Below, one piece after another: positions 35,253 to 43,249 of a stretch of DNA of 64,000 bases. The position numbers were made by a program, and so were the translations under genes. The stretch comes from CAZVWH01 sp964631175 (GTDB taxonomy: Bacteria > Planctomycetota > Phycisphaerae > Sedimentisphaerales > Anaerobacaceae): assembly GCA_964631175.1 (NCBI GenBank), contig CAZVWH010000001.1, positions 1 to 64,000 on the forward strand, read 5' to 3'. The notes under the pieces are model-generated. The model did not search any database and was not told where the DNA came from. It was given only the letters and a program-made list of their open reading frames with translations. How positions within the stretch are numbered: the stretch's first letter is position 1; every line of letters begins with the position of its first letter.

Positions 35253-36467
35253 TTACAAGTTATTCTTGCAGTTGGGATCCTGCGGATCATTACACCGCAG
35301 CCATTGATCAGCTAAATCGGCAATATTCTTCCAGCCAAAATTATCCAGCCAGGAGTTGGCTAAAAACGCCAGGTCGTAAAAATCTACGTAACAATCTTGT
35401 GTCCAGTCCGCCGTAAGGCCTAAGCCCAGGCGGTGAACGTCTGCGCAATTCGGCTCGGTCAGGCTCGGCCAACCATCCGGTGTCCAGAACAATTCGTGAA
35501 TCCGCAGATAAGACCTGCCGTTATCTTGAGCATCATAAGCATGATGAAGAAGCCAGAACCTTCCATCATTATCCAGAAAAACTGCGTTGTGTCCCGGCCC
35601 CCTCCAGCGTTCATCGGGCCAGGTCAACTGTGTTCCACCACCTTTCATCATTGATATGCCGTCTTGGTCTATGTATGGACCGGTGACACAGTTAGCTCGG
35701 CCAAACCTGACGTTGTAGGTGCTATTGACTCCCCAACAACAATAATCAAACGAAACAAATAGATAATAATAACCATTGTGAAAAACAACAAATGGAGCTT
35801 CAATCGCGTTAGACGAAGTGATGCGTGATGCGATTGAATAAATCGCAGGCTGATCAGAAAGCGGATGTCCTGTAACAGGATTAATCTCCGTCAATTTGAT
35901 GCCGCTCCAGAATGAGCCAAAGGTAAGCCAATATCTTGTCGTTTCGCCCTGGTTATCTATAAATAAGGCTGGGTCAATAGCGTTGTATCTACTGCTCCAC
36001 GTCGTAGTTACAACAGGTTCGCCGCTGTCAATCCACTTATACGCCGGATCGCAAGGATCGAGCGTTGTATTGGTCGCCAAGCCTATAGCAGAAACATTTC
36101 TGCCAAAGGTCGAGACCGAATAATACAAGTGGTACCTGCCATCAAAATAGGAGATATCCGGGGCCCAAACACTGCTACCGGTGAACGCCGGTACCGCAGT
36201 GGAGACCCACTCTGGTATGCTTTCAAGTGCCCTACCAGCCGACTGCCAGTTATGTAAATCCATCGATTTTAAAATTGGGATGCGCCTGCCCGTGTAAAAT
36301 ACATAGTAGGTATCGCCCTGTCGGGCCATAACCGGGTCGTGAACCCTGTAGCTGCCGGTCAACTCTTCGTACTTTGCCTCGACCGGCCCGGCTATCAGCG
36401 CTAATAGAACAACAATGGCGTAAGCCAAGCTATGCACCGAAAACGTAAAAAGAGGTTTAATGCTCAC
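35253..36467 (-). CDS. GH43-family arabinanase-like enzyme with dockerin-like tail
   Basis: This secreted 404-residue protein is a five-bladed propeller glycosidase of family GH43, most like endo-1,5-alpha-L-arabinanases. GTG at 36467 is chosen because GGAGG lies about 8 bases upstream; it gives a clean signal peptide (YAIVVLLALIAGPVEA). An upstream ATG at 36497 lacks a site. The triad is Asp44 (HDPV, base), Asp165 (AIDPALF) and Glu223 (AIEAPFVV, acid). WAPDISYFDGRYHLYYS and RGPGHNAVF are family motifs. The end, QDCYVDFYDLAFLANSWL and NIADLADQWL, is a degenerate two-repeat dockerin-like module. Confidence 0.9.
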   Translation of the reverse strand: MSIKPLFTFSVHSLAYAIVVLLALIAGPVEAKYEELTGSYRVHDPVMARQGDTYYVFYTGRRIPILKSMDLHNWQSAGRALESIPEWVSTAVPAFTGSSVWAPDISYFDGRYHLYYSVSTFGRNVSAIGLATNTTLDPCDPAYKWIDSGEPVVTTTWSSRYNAIDPALFIDNQGETTRYWLTFGSFWSGIKLTEINPVTGHPLSDQPAIYSIASRITSSNAIEAPFVVFHNGYYYLFVSFDYCCWGVNSTYNVRFGRANCVTGPYIDQDGISMMKGGGTQLTWPDERWRGPGHNAVFLDNDGRFWLLHHAYDAQDNGRSYLRIHELFWTPDGWPSLTEPNCADVHRLGLGLTADWTQDCYVDFYDLAFLANSWLDNFGWKNIADLADQWLRCNDPQDPNCKNNL

Positions 36468-36562
36468 CGTTTCAGCCTCCGTTGGAACAAAATCCATCTA
36501 CATAACACGTACATAATATTATAACAGTTTCAAGAATTGCACAAAGTGTTAAAATATTTCTT

Positions 36563-37303
36563 ATGGGAAAAGCTGCTTGTAATATCCGAATAGGCACATC
36601 AGGTTGGCATTACAGCCACTGGACGGGGCCTTTTTATCCAGCAGAATTGCCAAAAAATAAGTGGTTAGAGTATTATACGCAGCATTTCGATACGGTTGAA
36701 ATAAATAACACTTTCTATCATCAACCAAAACAGCAAACCTTCAAAAACTGGCGGAAACAAGCCCCTAAAAATTTTCTCTTTACGGTAAAGGCCCATCGAT
36801 TTATCACTCACATTAAAAGGCTCAAAGACCCACAAGAGCCGCTTGAAAGATTCTTCGCCGGTGCCCAACTCTTAAAAAGTAACCTTGGGCCTATTCTTTA
36901 TCAGTTGCCGCCGAGCATGCACAAAGACCTTTCTCGGCTGGAAAGTTTTATCAAGTCCCTTCCCAAAAGAAAAACCAGTATTTTTGAGTTTAGACACACC
37001 AGCTGGTTTTCAGACGACACTTACGAGCTGCTTAATAAATTTAGCATCGGCTTTTGCACTCACGATTTGGTCGGTGTCCCTACACCTCGCGTAATAACAG
37101 GCGGCGTAATTTACCTGCGCTTTCACGGCCCAACCGGAAAATACCAAGGCAATTACACTAAGGCTATGCTAAAAAACTGGGCCGACTGGATAAAAAAGCA
37201 TATCAAAGAAGTCCACAATATCTACGCTTATTTTAACAATGATATCGATGGCCACGCTATCGAAAATGCGAAGACATTAAAAGAACAATTGGGTATCTTG
37301 TGA
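36563..37303 (+). CDS. DUF72 domain protein
   Basis: This 246-residue TIM-barrel-like protein has the typical opening IRIGTSGWHYSHWTGPFYP, then FDTVEINNTFYHQP and FLFTVKAHRFITH. It ends with YAYFNNDIDGHAIENAKTLK. DUF72 proteins are widespread and uncharacterised. The conserved His, Glu and Asn residues suggest a catalytic barrel. It stands alone, 66 bases from the divergent GH43 gene. Confidence 0.92.
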   Translation: MGKAACNIRIGTSGWHYSHWTGPFYPAELPKNKWLEYYTQHFDTVEINNTFYHQPKQQTFKNWRKQAPKNFLFTVKAHRFITHIKRLKDPQEPLERFFAGAQLLKSNLGPILYQLPPSMHKDLSRLESFIKSLPKRKTSIFEFRHTSWFSDDTYELLNKFSIGFCTHDLVGVPTPRVITGGVIYLRFHGPTGKYQGNYTKAMLKNWADWIKKHIKEVHNIYAYFNNDIDGHAIENAKTLKEQLGIL

Positions 37304-37405
37304 AGTATGAATTGTACAGTGAATGCAATGTAACCTTTGCTCAACGAACGACAAAGTAGCTCCTTCAAACTCGTTTTGAGATGATTTTTATATGAAATTC
37401 AACTA

Positions 37406-38290
37406 TTAAAGTAAGTTCAATTCTTTTTCGATTGCATACTGGCGGACACTGCCAATTTCTTCAAGTGTAGGTCTGCGATTTATTTTGGGGTGCGAAGAAG
37501 CCTTGTAGCAGGGACGATACTGATCCATCACGTTGATGGTAGTTTTTGGACTAACCTGCTCCGCTAAAAAGTCTATAATCTCGAAGCTGCCAGCAAAGTT
37601 GTCCGGCAAAACTAAATGTCTTACTAAAAGGCCGCGTGTCGCCAAGCCTTTTTCTACCTGAAGGTCACCAACCTGGCGGTGCATCTCTTTGACAGCTTCT
37701 CGGTTTACCTCTGGATAGTCCGGCGCAGCAGAAAGCTGCTGGGCAACTTTAGAATCTGAATATTTCATATCCGGCATATAAATATCAATGTAGCCCTCAA
37801 GTAACCTGAGCGTTTCAACCGAATCATAGCCGCCGGTATTATAGACCGTAGGCAGTGACAAGCCGTTCTTTCTGGCTAATTCAATCGCTGCTACAATAGC
37901 AGGGACAACGTGGGTAGGAGTGACAAAATTTATATTACAGCAGCCGTAGCTTTGCAGCTCGAGCATAGATTTAGCTAACTTCTCAATAGTCACTTTGCGT
38001 CCGTGACAATGATGACTAATATCGAAATTCTGGCAGAAGATACAGCCTAAGTTGCAGCCGGCAAAAAAAATAGTGCCCGAGCCGCCCGTGCCGACAAGCA
38101 CGCTTTCCTCGCCGAAATGTGGTCCTACAGAGCTAACTACCGGTAAACGAGCGATGCCGCAAAAACCAACCTCGCCCTTGCTGCGATAGACTTTGCAGTT
38201 ACGCGGACAAAGCGTGCATGGATTTATCCGCTGCCACAAATGCTTAACGGTTTGGCTAAAAGAATCAAGGTCGGTCGGCAGAGATGTCAT
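37406..38290 (-). CDS. PflA-like radical SAM protein
   Basis: The 294-residue protein resembles the group of radical SAM enzymes annotated as pyruvate formate-lyase activating enzyme-like. The Cys-rich N terminus (NPCTLCPRNCKVYRSKGEVGFC) precedes GCNLGCIFCQN, the CxxxCxxC cluster motif. FVTPTHVVPAIVAAIELA and YMPDMKYSD follow. No pyruvate formate-lyase gene is nearby; related proteins act in unknown modification reactions. ATG at 38290 or 38296 are both possible. It is followed upstream by a CTAAA-tailed hairpin and sixA. Confidence 0.87.
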   Translation of the reverse strand: MTSLPTDLDSFSQTVKHLWQRINPCTLCPRNCKVYRSKGEVGFCGIARLPVVSSVGPHFGEESVLVGTGGSGTIFFAGCNLGCIFCQNFDISHHCHGRKVTIEKLAKSMLELQSYGCCNINFVTPTHVVPAIVAAIELARKNGLSLPTVYNTGGYDSVETLRLLEGYIDIYMPDMKYSDSKVAQQLSAAPDYPEVNREAVKEMHRQVGDLQVEKGLATRGLLVRHLVLPDNFAGSFEIIDFLAEQVSPKTTINVMDQYRPCYKASSHPKINRRPTLEEIGSVRQYAIEKELNLL

Positions 38291-38314
38291 ATTCAACCCT
38301 TTGTTTGATCAAAA

Positions 38315-38358
38315 CCCCCAAATAAACCTGTCCTGAGCTAAGCCGAAGGATTTGGGGG
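38315..38358. repeat. CTAAA-tailed hairpin upstream of radical SAM gene
   Basis: CCCCCAAAT pairs with ATTTGGGGG, and the loop holds CCTGTCCTGAGC...CCGAAGG. Tail CTAAAC follows at 38359. It is nearly identical to 25334-25377, differing in four loop bases. Confidence 0.8.
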
Positions 38359-38373
38359 CTAAACAACCAAGCA

Positions 38374-38841
38374 TCAATCGGCAAGCAACTCCGGTGTCAC
38401 CACCCAATCGATTTGCCATTTATCTGCTTCGGAACAATTCAGGCACACAATGCCGGCGTTCTTAAAAGTCACTATGTTGGTCAATTCGCAATCGGTCAAA
38501 AGCACCGAAGCCAGCCCGCCGAGAAAAGGCAGATGCCCAACAATCATAATATCATTAGCAGCAAAGGCAAGCTCGGTTCTTAATGCCGTGACATCATCGG
38601 TCGGGCCAAGACCTTCGTGCACGGTTGGTGTTTTATTTACCTTGATAACTTTAGCCAAAACCTCAGCAGTCTGGACAGCCCGTTTCTTTCCACTGTGCCA
38701 TAAATAATCAACACATAAATTCAAAGGTTTAATGAACCGGGCTATTTTCTGCATGTCCCGCAGACCTTCTTCGGTCAGTGACCTTTCTGGGTCTAATTCT
38801 TTTGGAGCTGCCTTTGCATGTTGGACCAGGTATAGTTTCAC
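38374..38841 (-). CDS. sixA: Phosphohistidine phosphatase SixA-like
   Basis: This 155-residue histidine phosphatase starts MKLYLVQHAKAAPKE. The usual RHG motif is QHA here, as is common in SixA; His8 is the predicted nucleophile. RSLTEEGLRDMQKIA and HSGKKRAVQTAEVLAK precede DDVTALRTEL and the second catalytic His in MIVGHLPFLGGLA. SixA dephosphorylates phosphohistidine in phosphorelay or PTS(Ntr) proteins. No partner is nearby. Confidence 0.9.
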   Translation of the reverse strand: MKLYLVQHAKAAPKELDPERSLTEEGLRDMQKIARFIKPLNLCVDYLWHSGKKRAVQTAEVLAKVIKVNKTPTVHEGLGPTDDVTALRTELAFAANDIMIVGHLPFLGGLASVLLTDCELTNIVTFKNAGIVCLNCSEADKWQIDWVVTPELLAD

Positions 38842-39003
38842 TCTTCAATCTCCCATATAGAAAAATCGTTTAACTTTATTATAGCACTATCCTTCACTTT
38901 AACAATCTTGCGGACGGCTGCAGGTAATCTTAAGGCCTTTTGATATTGTGTGAATGCCAAATTTAATGTATATTGATATGTACAGAAAGATGGTTAAAAA
39001 ATA

Positions 39004-39627
39004 ATGGCAAAAAATCCCAAATTGACAGAACAGAACACGGATTTGGCGCATCCGGAAAATCAGCCGAAAACCTCTAAACAGATGCTATCGCACTCAGAAA
39101 GCAAGCAGGATTCGCTTGCAGCCCGCCTTAGGGCCGGCGAGCATGCAGCCGCAATCGAGCTTGTTGATAAAAACTACCAACAGATATATGTGTTTATGAG
39201 GAGGCTCGGTCATAGTTCTCAGGTAAGTGAAGATCTGACCCAAGAGACATTCTTACAGGCCTGGCACCATATAGGCCAACTAAGAGACAGCAAGGCGCTG
39301 AGCAGCTGGCTATATCGTATTGCCAGCAATGTATCAAAGCTTTATTGGCGTAAGCATAAAGGCAAGGAAATAACCGAAATAGAATTAACTGTTCCGCTGG
39401 TTAGCGGTATCACTGAACATCACAGAGTTGAATATAATGAAAACTTGAGCCGGTTGAAAATTGCTGTTGACAAACTTCCCTGGAAGCTGAAACAGACTAT
39501 AATCTTACATTATATACAGCATTTAAGTATCGCCGAAGCCGCCGAGGCAGCAGATATAAGGCAAGGCACTTTCAAAAGCAGACTTAACAGAGCATTAAAA
39601 ATTCTGAGAAAGCACATTGCCGATTAA
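39004..39627 (+). CDS. ECF-type RNA polymerase sigma factor
   Basis: This 207-residue sigma-70 family member has a non-conserved N-terminal stretch of about 40 residues, region 2 (YQQIYVFMRRLGHSSQVSED and LTQETFLQAWHHI), and region 4 (LPWKLKQTIILHYIQHLSIA, EAADIRQGTFKSRLNRALK). The N-terminal extension is longer than usual. It is followed after 14 bases by a single-helix membrane protein, the position typical of an anti-sigma factor, and then by a pseudopilin gene. The group resembles planctomycete ECF units that control exoproteins. Confidence 0.92.
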   Translation: MAKNPKLTEQNTDLAHPENQPKTSKQMLSHSESKQDSLAARLRAGEHAAAIELVDKNYQQIYVFMRRLGHSSQVSEDLTQETFLQAWHHIGQLRDSKALSSWLYRIASNVSKLYWRKHKGKEITEIELTVPLVSGITEHHRVEYNENLSRLKIAVDKLPWKLKQTIILHYIQHLSIAEAAEAADIRQGTFKSRLNRALKILRKHIAD

Positions 39628-39641
39628 ACAGCAGGTCAGAG

Positions 39642-40178
39642 ATGAGAGAAGAGCAATTAAAAAAATCGCTAAATGAATTGGCAAAAGCCACTGCAGAGCC
39701 TGTTCGTCCCAACCTCGCTGAGGATATAAAGAATCACATCCCAGGCACACTTAATCCACATAGACACGGTATGGATACCATCAATATTATTATAGACTTA
39801 AGAATAAATAAATTAGCCGCGGCGGCAATAATAATTACGATGATGATTCTACTGGCGAGCTTCTTCAGCGGGCAGGATTCACTGGAAAACGGCATTTATC
39901 AAGACAGCAAGATGTTGTTAACATATATTCTGCGAAGCCGGATTGATAGAAGCGATTTATTGTCAATCAAGTCAAGATATAGTCACTTGCTTAGCAAAGG
40001 CGTGCAGGCAGAATATTATGGCGACAAAGAGTACTTGAACGATAGCAATGCGGTGCTATTGCAGTGGAAACTTCCCAACGGCAATTACACCATAATCACC
40101 GGAGATTTACGGGAAAGAACCGTCAGTCCCGAAGAACTAATAGAACTATTGGGCAAAATGCTGCAAGAGAAAATATAA
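39642..40178 (+). CDS. Putative membrane anti-sigma factor
   Basis: This 178-residue protein has a cytoplasmic N-terminal part of about 60 residues, one membrane helix (LAAAAIIITMMILLASFF), and a small extracytoplasmic domain ending VSPEELIELLGKMLQ. No zinc-binding HxxxCxxC motif is present, so it is not a ZAS-type anti-sigma. It starts 14 bases after the ECF gene, which is the main reason for the role proposed. No family was recognised. Confidence 0.6.
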   Translation: MREEQLKKSLNELAKATAEPVRPNLAEDIKNHIPGTLNPHRHGMDTINIIIDLRINKLAAAAIIITMMILLASFFSGQDSLENGIYQDSKMLLTYILRSRIDRSDLLSIKSRYSHLLSKGVQAEYYGDKEYLNDSNAVLLQWKLPNGNYTIITGDLRERTVSPEELIELLGKMLQEKI

Positions 40179-40282
40179 TCCCTCTAGAAATATATCTACA
40201 TACTGCCTGAATTTCCGCACATTTTGTTGTAACATAATCATAGTAATTATTATTAATACAATTAACAAAAGGAGTAATAACT

Positions 40283-41056
40283 ATAAGCAAAAGAAGAGGG
40301 TTTACACTTATTGAGCTTTTGGTGGTGATCTCAATCATTGCGCTGTTAATGGCGATATTAATGCCGACGTTACAGAGTGTGAAGAATCAAGCAAGAGCGG
40401 TAGCCTGTCAGGCAAACCTACGCCAATGGAGTCTCATCTGGTCGATGTACACAAACGATAATAACGGTTATTTTGATGTGGGTCTCGGCGGTGAGAGCCA
40501 AACGGGCAGGGACAGGTGGACTTATACTTTGCGGGACTACTATAAAGATCCTAAGATGGGTTTATGCCCTATGGCCACAAAACCTTTATCAGAGGGAGGT
40601 GTAAATCCATTCGCGGCCTGGGGCAAATTTAGCGATCATAGTTACGCCAGCTACGGTGAAAACGAGTGGCTTTGCAATCGAGGTTCAGGTGCTATAGGCG
40701 GCAACTTAGAAAACTACTGGAAGAATATTGACGTTAAACCCACTGAAAATATACCGCTTTTTCTTGATTGCTTTTGGTACGATGTTTGGCCGTTCGATAT
40801 TGATATACCACCGGCTTATGATGGATCTACGGAAGGTTTCACCGGTAGTAATGAAATGAGGCGTGTCTGCCTTAACCGGCACAAAGCGGTGGTAAATAGC
40901 GCATTTTTGGATTGGTCTGTCAGAAAAGTCGGGCTGAAACAATTGTGGACACTCAAATGGCATCGTAACTTCAACGTAAACGGTCCTTGGACCCAAGTCG
41001 GTGGTGTCCAGCCGGAAGACTGGCCGGAATGGATGAGAGGTTTTAAAGATTATTAA
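40283..41056 (+). CDS. Prepilin-type exoprotein with an ATA start codon
   Basis: The frame reads (M)SKRRGFTLIELLVVISIIALLM, a clear prepilin leader, but the codon at the start position (40283) is ATA. AAAGGAG lies at 40268-40274, 8 bases upstream, exactly where expected. No ATG, GTG, TTG or CTG occurs in frame between the upstream stop at 40244 and the hydrophobic helix; the first is TTG at 40319, inside the helix. The 257-residue product ends NRHKAVVNSAFLDWSVRKVG and LWTLKWH, parallel to the gene at 1430. It may initiate weakly at ATA, or an ATG has mutated, or the base may be a sequence error. It follows the ECF and anti-sigma genes. Confidence 0.8.
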   Translation: MSKRRGFTLIELLVVISIIALLMAILMPTLQSVKNQARAVACQANLRQWSLIWSMYTNDNNGYFDVGLGGESQTGRDRWTYTLRDYYKDPKMGLCPMATKPLSEGGVNPFAAWGKFSDHSYASYGENEWLCNRGSGAIGGNLENYWKNIDVKPTENIPLFLDCFWYDVWPFDIDIPPAYDGSTEGFTGSNEMRRVCLNRHKAVVNSAFLDWSVRKVGLKQLWTLKWHRNFNVNGPWTQVGGVQPEDWPEWMRGFKDY

Positions 41057-41070
41057 AAAGAAAAACAGTA

Positions 41071-41105
41071 TAAAAAAAAAGCTGGTCTTCCACACCAGCC
41101 TTTTA
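41071..41105. terminator. Bidirectional terminator after the pseudopilin gene
   Basis: GCTGGT pairs with ACCAGC (41081-41099) around CTTCCAC. An A-rich tract lies before it and TTTTATT after it, so it could work on both strands. It closes the ECF group and lies 70 bases from the convergent regulator gene. Confidence 0.8.
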
Positions 41106-41174
41106 TTAATTCACTGTTGAGAACAACTCTTTCCCACATCCATTAGGTCCAAGCCTAATTTAACCGGTGCGGGA

Positions 41175-41753
41175 CTAATATATGATAGCGATGGCTTCTT
41201 CTATCTTCTTGATGACACCGGTGATATCCGAAAAGTCGGATATACAGCCATCGAAGCCCTTCTTTAACAATGCAGTGTACTCGGAATCGCTCAGATGATT
41301 CGCAAGGGCTATAACTTTAATGGTCTGTAAATCCTCATCGGTACGGATACTTCTGCAAATGCCTGCCGCATCTACATCATCAGCCAAGAGGTTTACCAGC
41401 AAAACGTGAGGAGCAAATCTATGAGCAATCGCACCAGTTTCAAAATCGCTCCGAACGGTTTGCACATCATAACCTGCTTTGGTTTTCAAAGTCTCGGCTA
41501 AAGCTGAAGATGCTTCCTCGTTGCTATCTACTATTAGGACCCGGATTTTGCCAACCGGCAAACCCCCTGTTGGCATATTATGCACCTTCATAAAGCGGAT
41601 TAGCTCACTCAATGGTATTCTACGGTCTTTACTGCCGGGTATGCGATAACCCTTCAGCTGGCCGGTGTCAAACCATTTTGAAACTGTTCGAGCAGCAACG
41701 TTGCAAATCTTAGCCACATCACCCGTCGTTAGTACATTTTTTCCCTTTGCCAT
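41175..41753 (-). CDS. HTH-pseudoreceiver regulator
   Basis: This 192-residue protein has an excisionase/MerR-type winged helix (residues 8-55: VLTTGDVAKICNVAARTVSK, GYRIPGSKDRRIP) followed by a response-regulator-like domain (70-190). The acidic pair position keeps Asp76 (VDSNEE). The phosphoacceptor position reads VLLVNL, with Asn121 instead of Asp. The conserved Thr/Ser and Lys sites read VIALAN and DGCISDF, lacking the usual residues. It should not be phosphorylated in the normal way. The order HTH-receiver is the reverse of typical response regulators. No kinase gene is nearby. Its target is unknown. Confidence 0.83.
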   Translation of the reverse strand: MAKGKNVLTTGDVAKICNVAARTVSKWFDTGQLKGYRIPGSKDRRIPLSELIRFMKVHNMPTGGLPVGKIRVLIVDSNEEASSALAETLKTKAGYDVQTVRSDFETGAIAHRFAPHVLLVNLLADDVDAAGICRSIRTDEDLQTIKVIALANHLSDSEYTALLKKGFDGCISDFSDITGVIKKIEEAIAIIY

Positions 41754-42070
41754 TTTTTTTAGCCCTATTACTTAGGGTATTTACATTGCTTTTTACTCGG
41801 CCTTAAAGCAAAGGCCGTTTACACAAAAAGCACATTTCTCAATCTTTTCCACAATAAACCGTTATCTTTGAGGCTCCACGTCCCATAAACGCTTCTCATT
41901 TCTTATATTTCGCTCGGATTGCCTACTTACCAAGCAGTGACGTTAATAAGCCTCTGAAAATGTTTTTGATTTATTAATTCCAAGCAGTAAAATTCAAACT
42001 TGAAGATTATGATGTTTAGCCCCCACCCTTGTGGTGGGGGTAATTGGTTCTTTTTAACAAGGATTTTATC
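41754..42070. other. Divergent promoter region with hairpin
   Basis: These 317 bases lie between the divergently transcribed regulator and DegT-family genes. A hairpin, CCCCCACC and GGTGGGGG, spans 42020-42040 with a TTTAG tail on its left, another copy of the CTAAA family. AAGGAT at 42060 is the ribosome site of the aminotransferase gene. Nothing else was recognised. Confidence 0.5.
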
Positions 42071-43213
42071 ATGCGGATATATTTGTCTCGTCCGGATATC
42101 ACCGAAAAAGAAATCGAGGCGGTTTGTGCAGTGCTTCGCAGTCCGGATCTGTCACTTGGTCCAAAAGTAGGAGAATTTGAACAAGCCTTCGCTAAATATA
42201 TCGGTACAAAACGGGCAGTTGCTGTCAATAGCGGCACCAGCGGTTTATTCCTGTGCATGTTGGCACTGGGCATTAGCCGGGGTGATGAAATCATTACTAC
42301 GCCATTTACTTTTATTGCCTCTGCGACTTCTATTATGATGACCGGTGCCAAACCGGTCTTTGTTGACATTGACCCTGTGAGTCTGAATATTGACCCTGCA
42401 AAAATTGAATCCAAAATTACCAACAAGACGAAAGCTATTTTACCGGTAGAAGTCTTCGGTAATCCAGCCGGTTTCGATAAAATCTGTCAAATCGCTCAAA
42501 AACATAATCTCAAGGTAATTGAAGATAGTTGTGAAGCGCTTGGTTCTGAGCTGAATGGAAAAAAGGTTGGCACATTCGGCACAATGAGTGTGTTTGGCTT
42601 CTATCCTAATAAGCAAATAACCACCGGCGAGGGTGGAATGATTTTGACCGACGACAATGATTTGGCAGATATGTGTGTGTCGCTTCGCAATCAAGGCAGG
42701 GACAAGGATAATAATTGGCTGTGCCATAAACACTTAGGCTATAATTTTCGGCTTAGTGACATTAATTGCGCGCTCGGCATTGCGCAACTCGCAAGAATCG
42801 AGCAAATCAAAGCCAAACGCCGACAGGTTGCACAATGGTATCAAGAAATGCTTGCAGACGATGACAGACTAAAAGTACCCGCTGAGCCGGATGGCTGTGA
42901 TATGAGCTGGTTCGTATTTGTTGTCCAGCTTGCGGATAGATTTTCAGCTCAACAGCGAGACAGGATTCTACAAGCAATAATAGACAGGGACATTCAGGTC
43001 GGAAACTATTTTCCGCCTGTGCATCTGCAGCCGTTAATGGTCGAGCAGTTCGGCTATAAACACGGCGATTTCCCCATCACCGAATCCGTCAGTGATCATA
43101 CAATCGCCCTTCCGTTTTATAACAACCTGACAAAAGACGAAATCGCAATCGTCTGCAAGACACTAAAAGAGGTTCTCAATAAACAACTATCTACCGTATC
43201 TTTTATCTCATGA
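42071..43213 (+). CDS. DegT/DnrJ/EryC1/StrS aminotransferase
   Basis: This 380-residue PLP-dependent enzyme aminates keto-sugars for lipopolysaccharide or exopolysaccharide building blocks. ATG at 42071 gives MRIYLSRPDITEKEIEAV with AAGGAT upstream. Hallmarks are AVNSGTSGLFLCMLALG, TPFTFIASATSI, EDSCEALGSE and FGFYPNKQITTGEGG, where Lys181 is the PLP-binding residue. The C-terminal part (YFPPVHLQP, PFYNNLTKDE) is typical. No other sugar-nucleotide gene is adjacent; GT4 and a nucleotide-sugar dehydrogenase lie 16 kb away. Confidence 0.94.
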   Translation: MRIYLSRPDITEKEIEAVCAVLRSPDLSLGPKVGEFEQAFAKYIGTKRAVAVNSGTSGLFLCMLALGISRGDEIITTPFTFIASATSIMMTGAKPVFVDIDPVSLNIDPAKIESKITNKTKAILPVEVFGNPAGFDKICQIAQKHNLKVIEDSCEALGSELNGKKVGTFGTMSVFGFYPNKQITTGEGGMILTDDNDLADMCVSLRNQGRDKDNNWLCHKHLGYNFRLSDINCALGIAQLARIEQIKAKRRQVAQWYQEMLADDDRLKVPAEPDGCDMSWFVFVVQLADRFSAQQRDRILQAIIDRDIQVGNYFPPVHLQPLMVEQFGYKHGDFPITESVSDHTIALPFYNNLTKDEIAIVCKTLKEVLNKQLSTVSFIS

Positions 43214-43249
43214 TGCGTATTTCGTCGTTCGTATTTACCGGTGTGTGAA

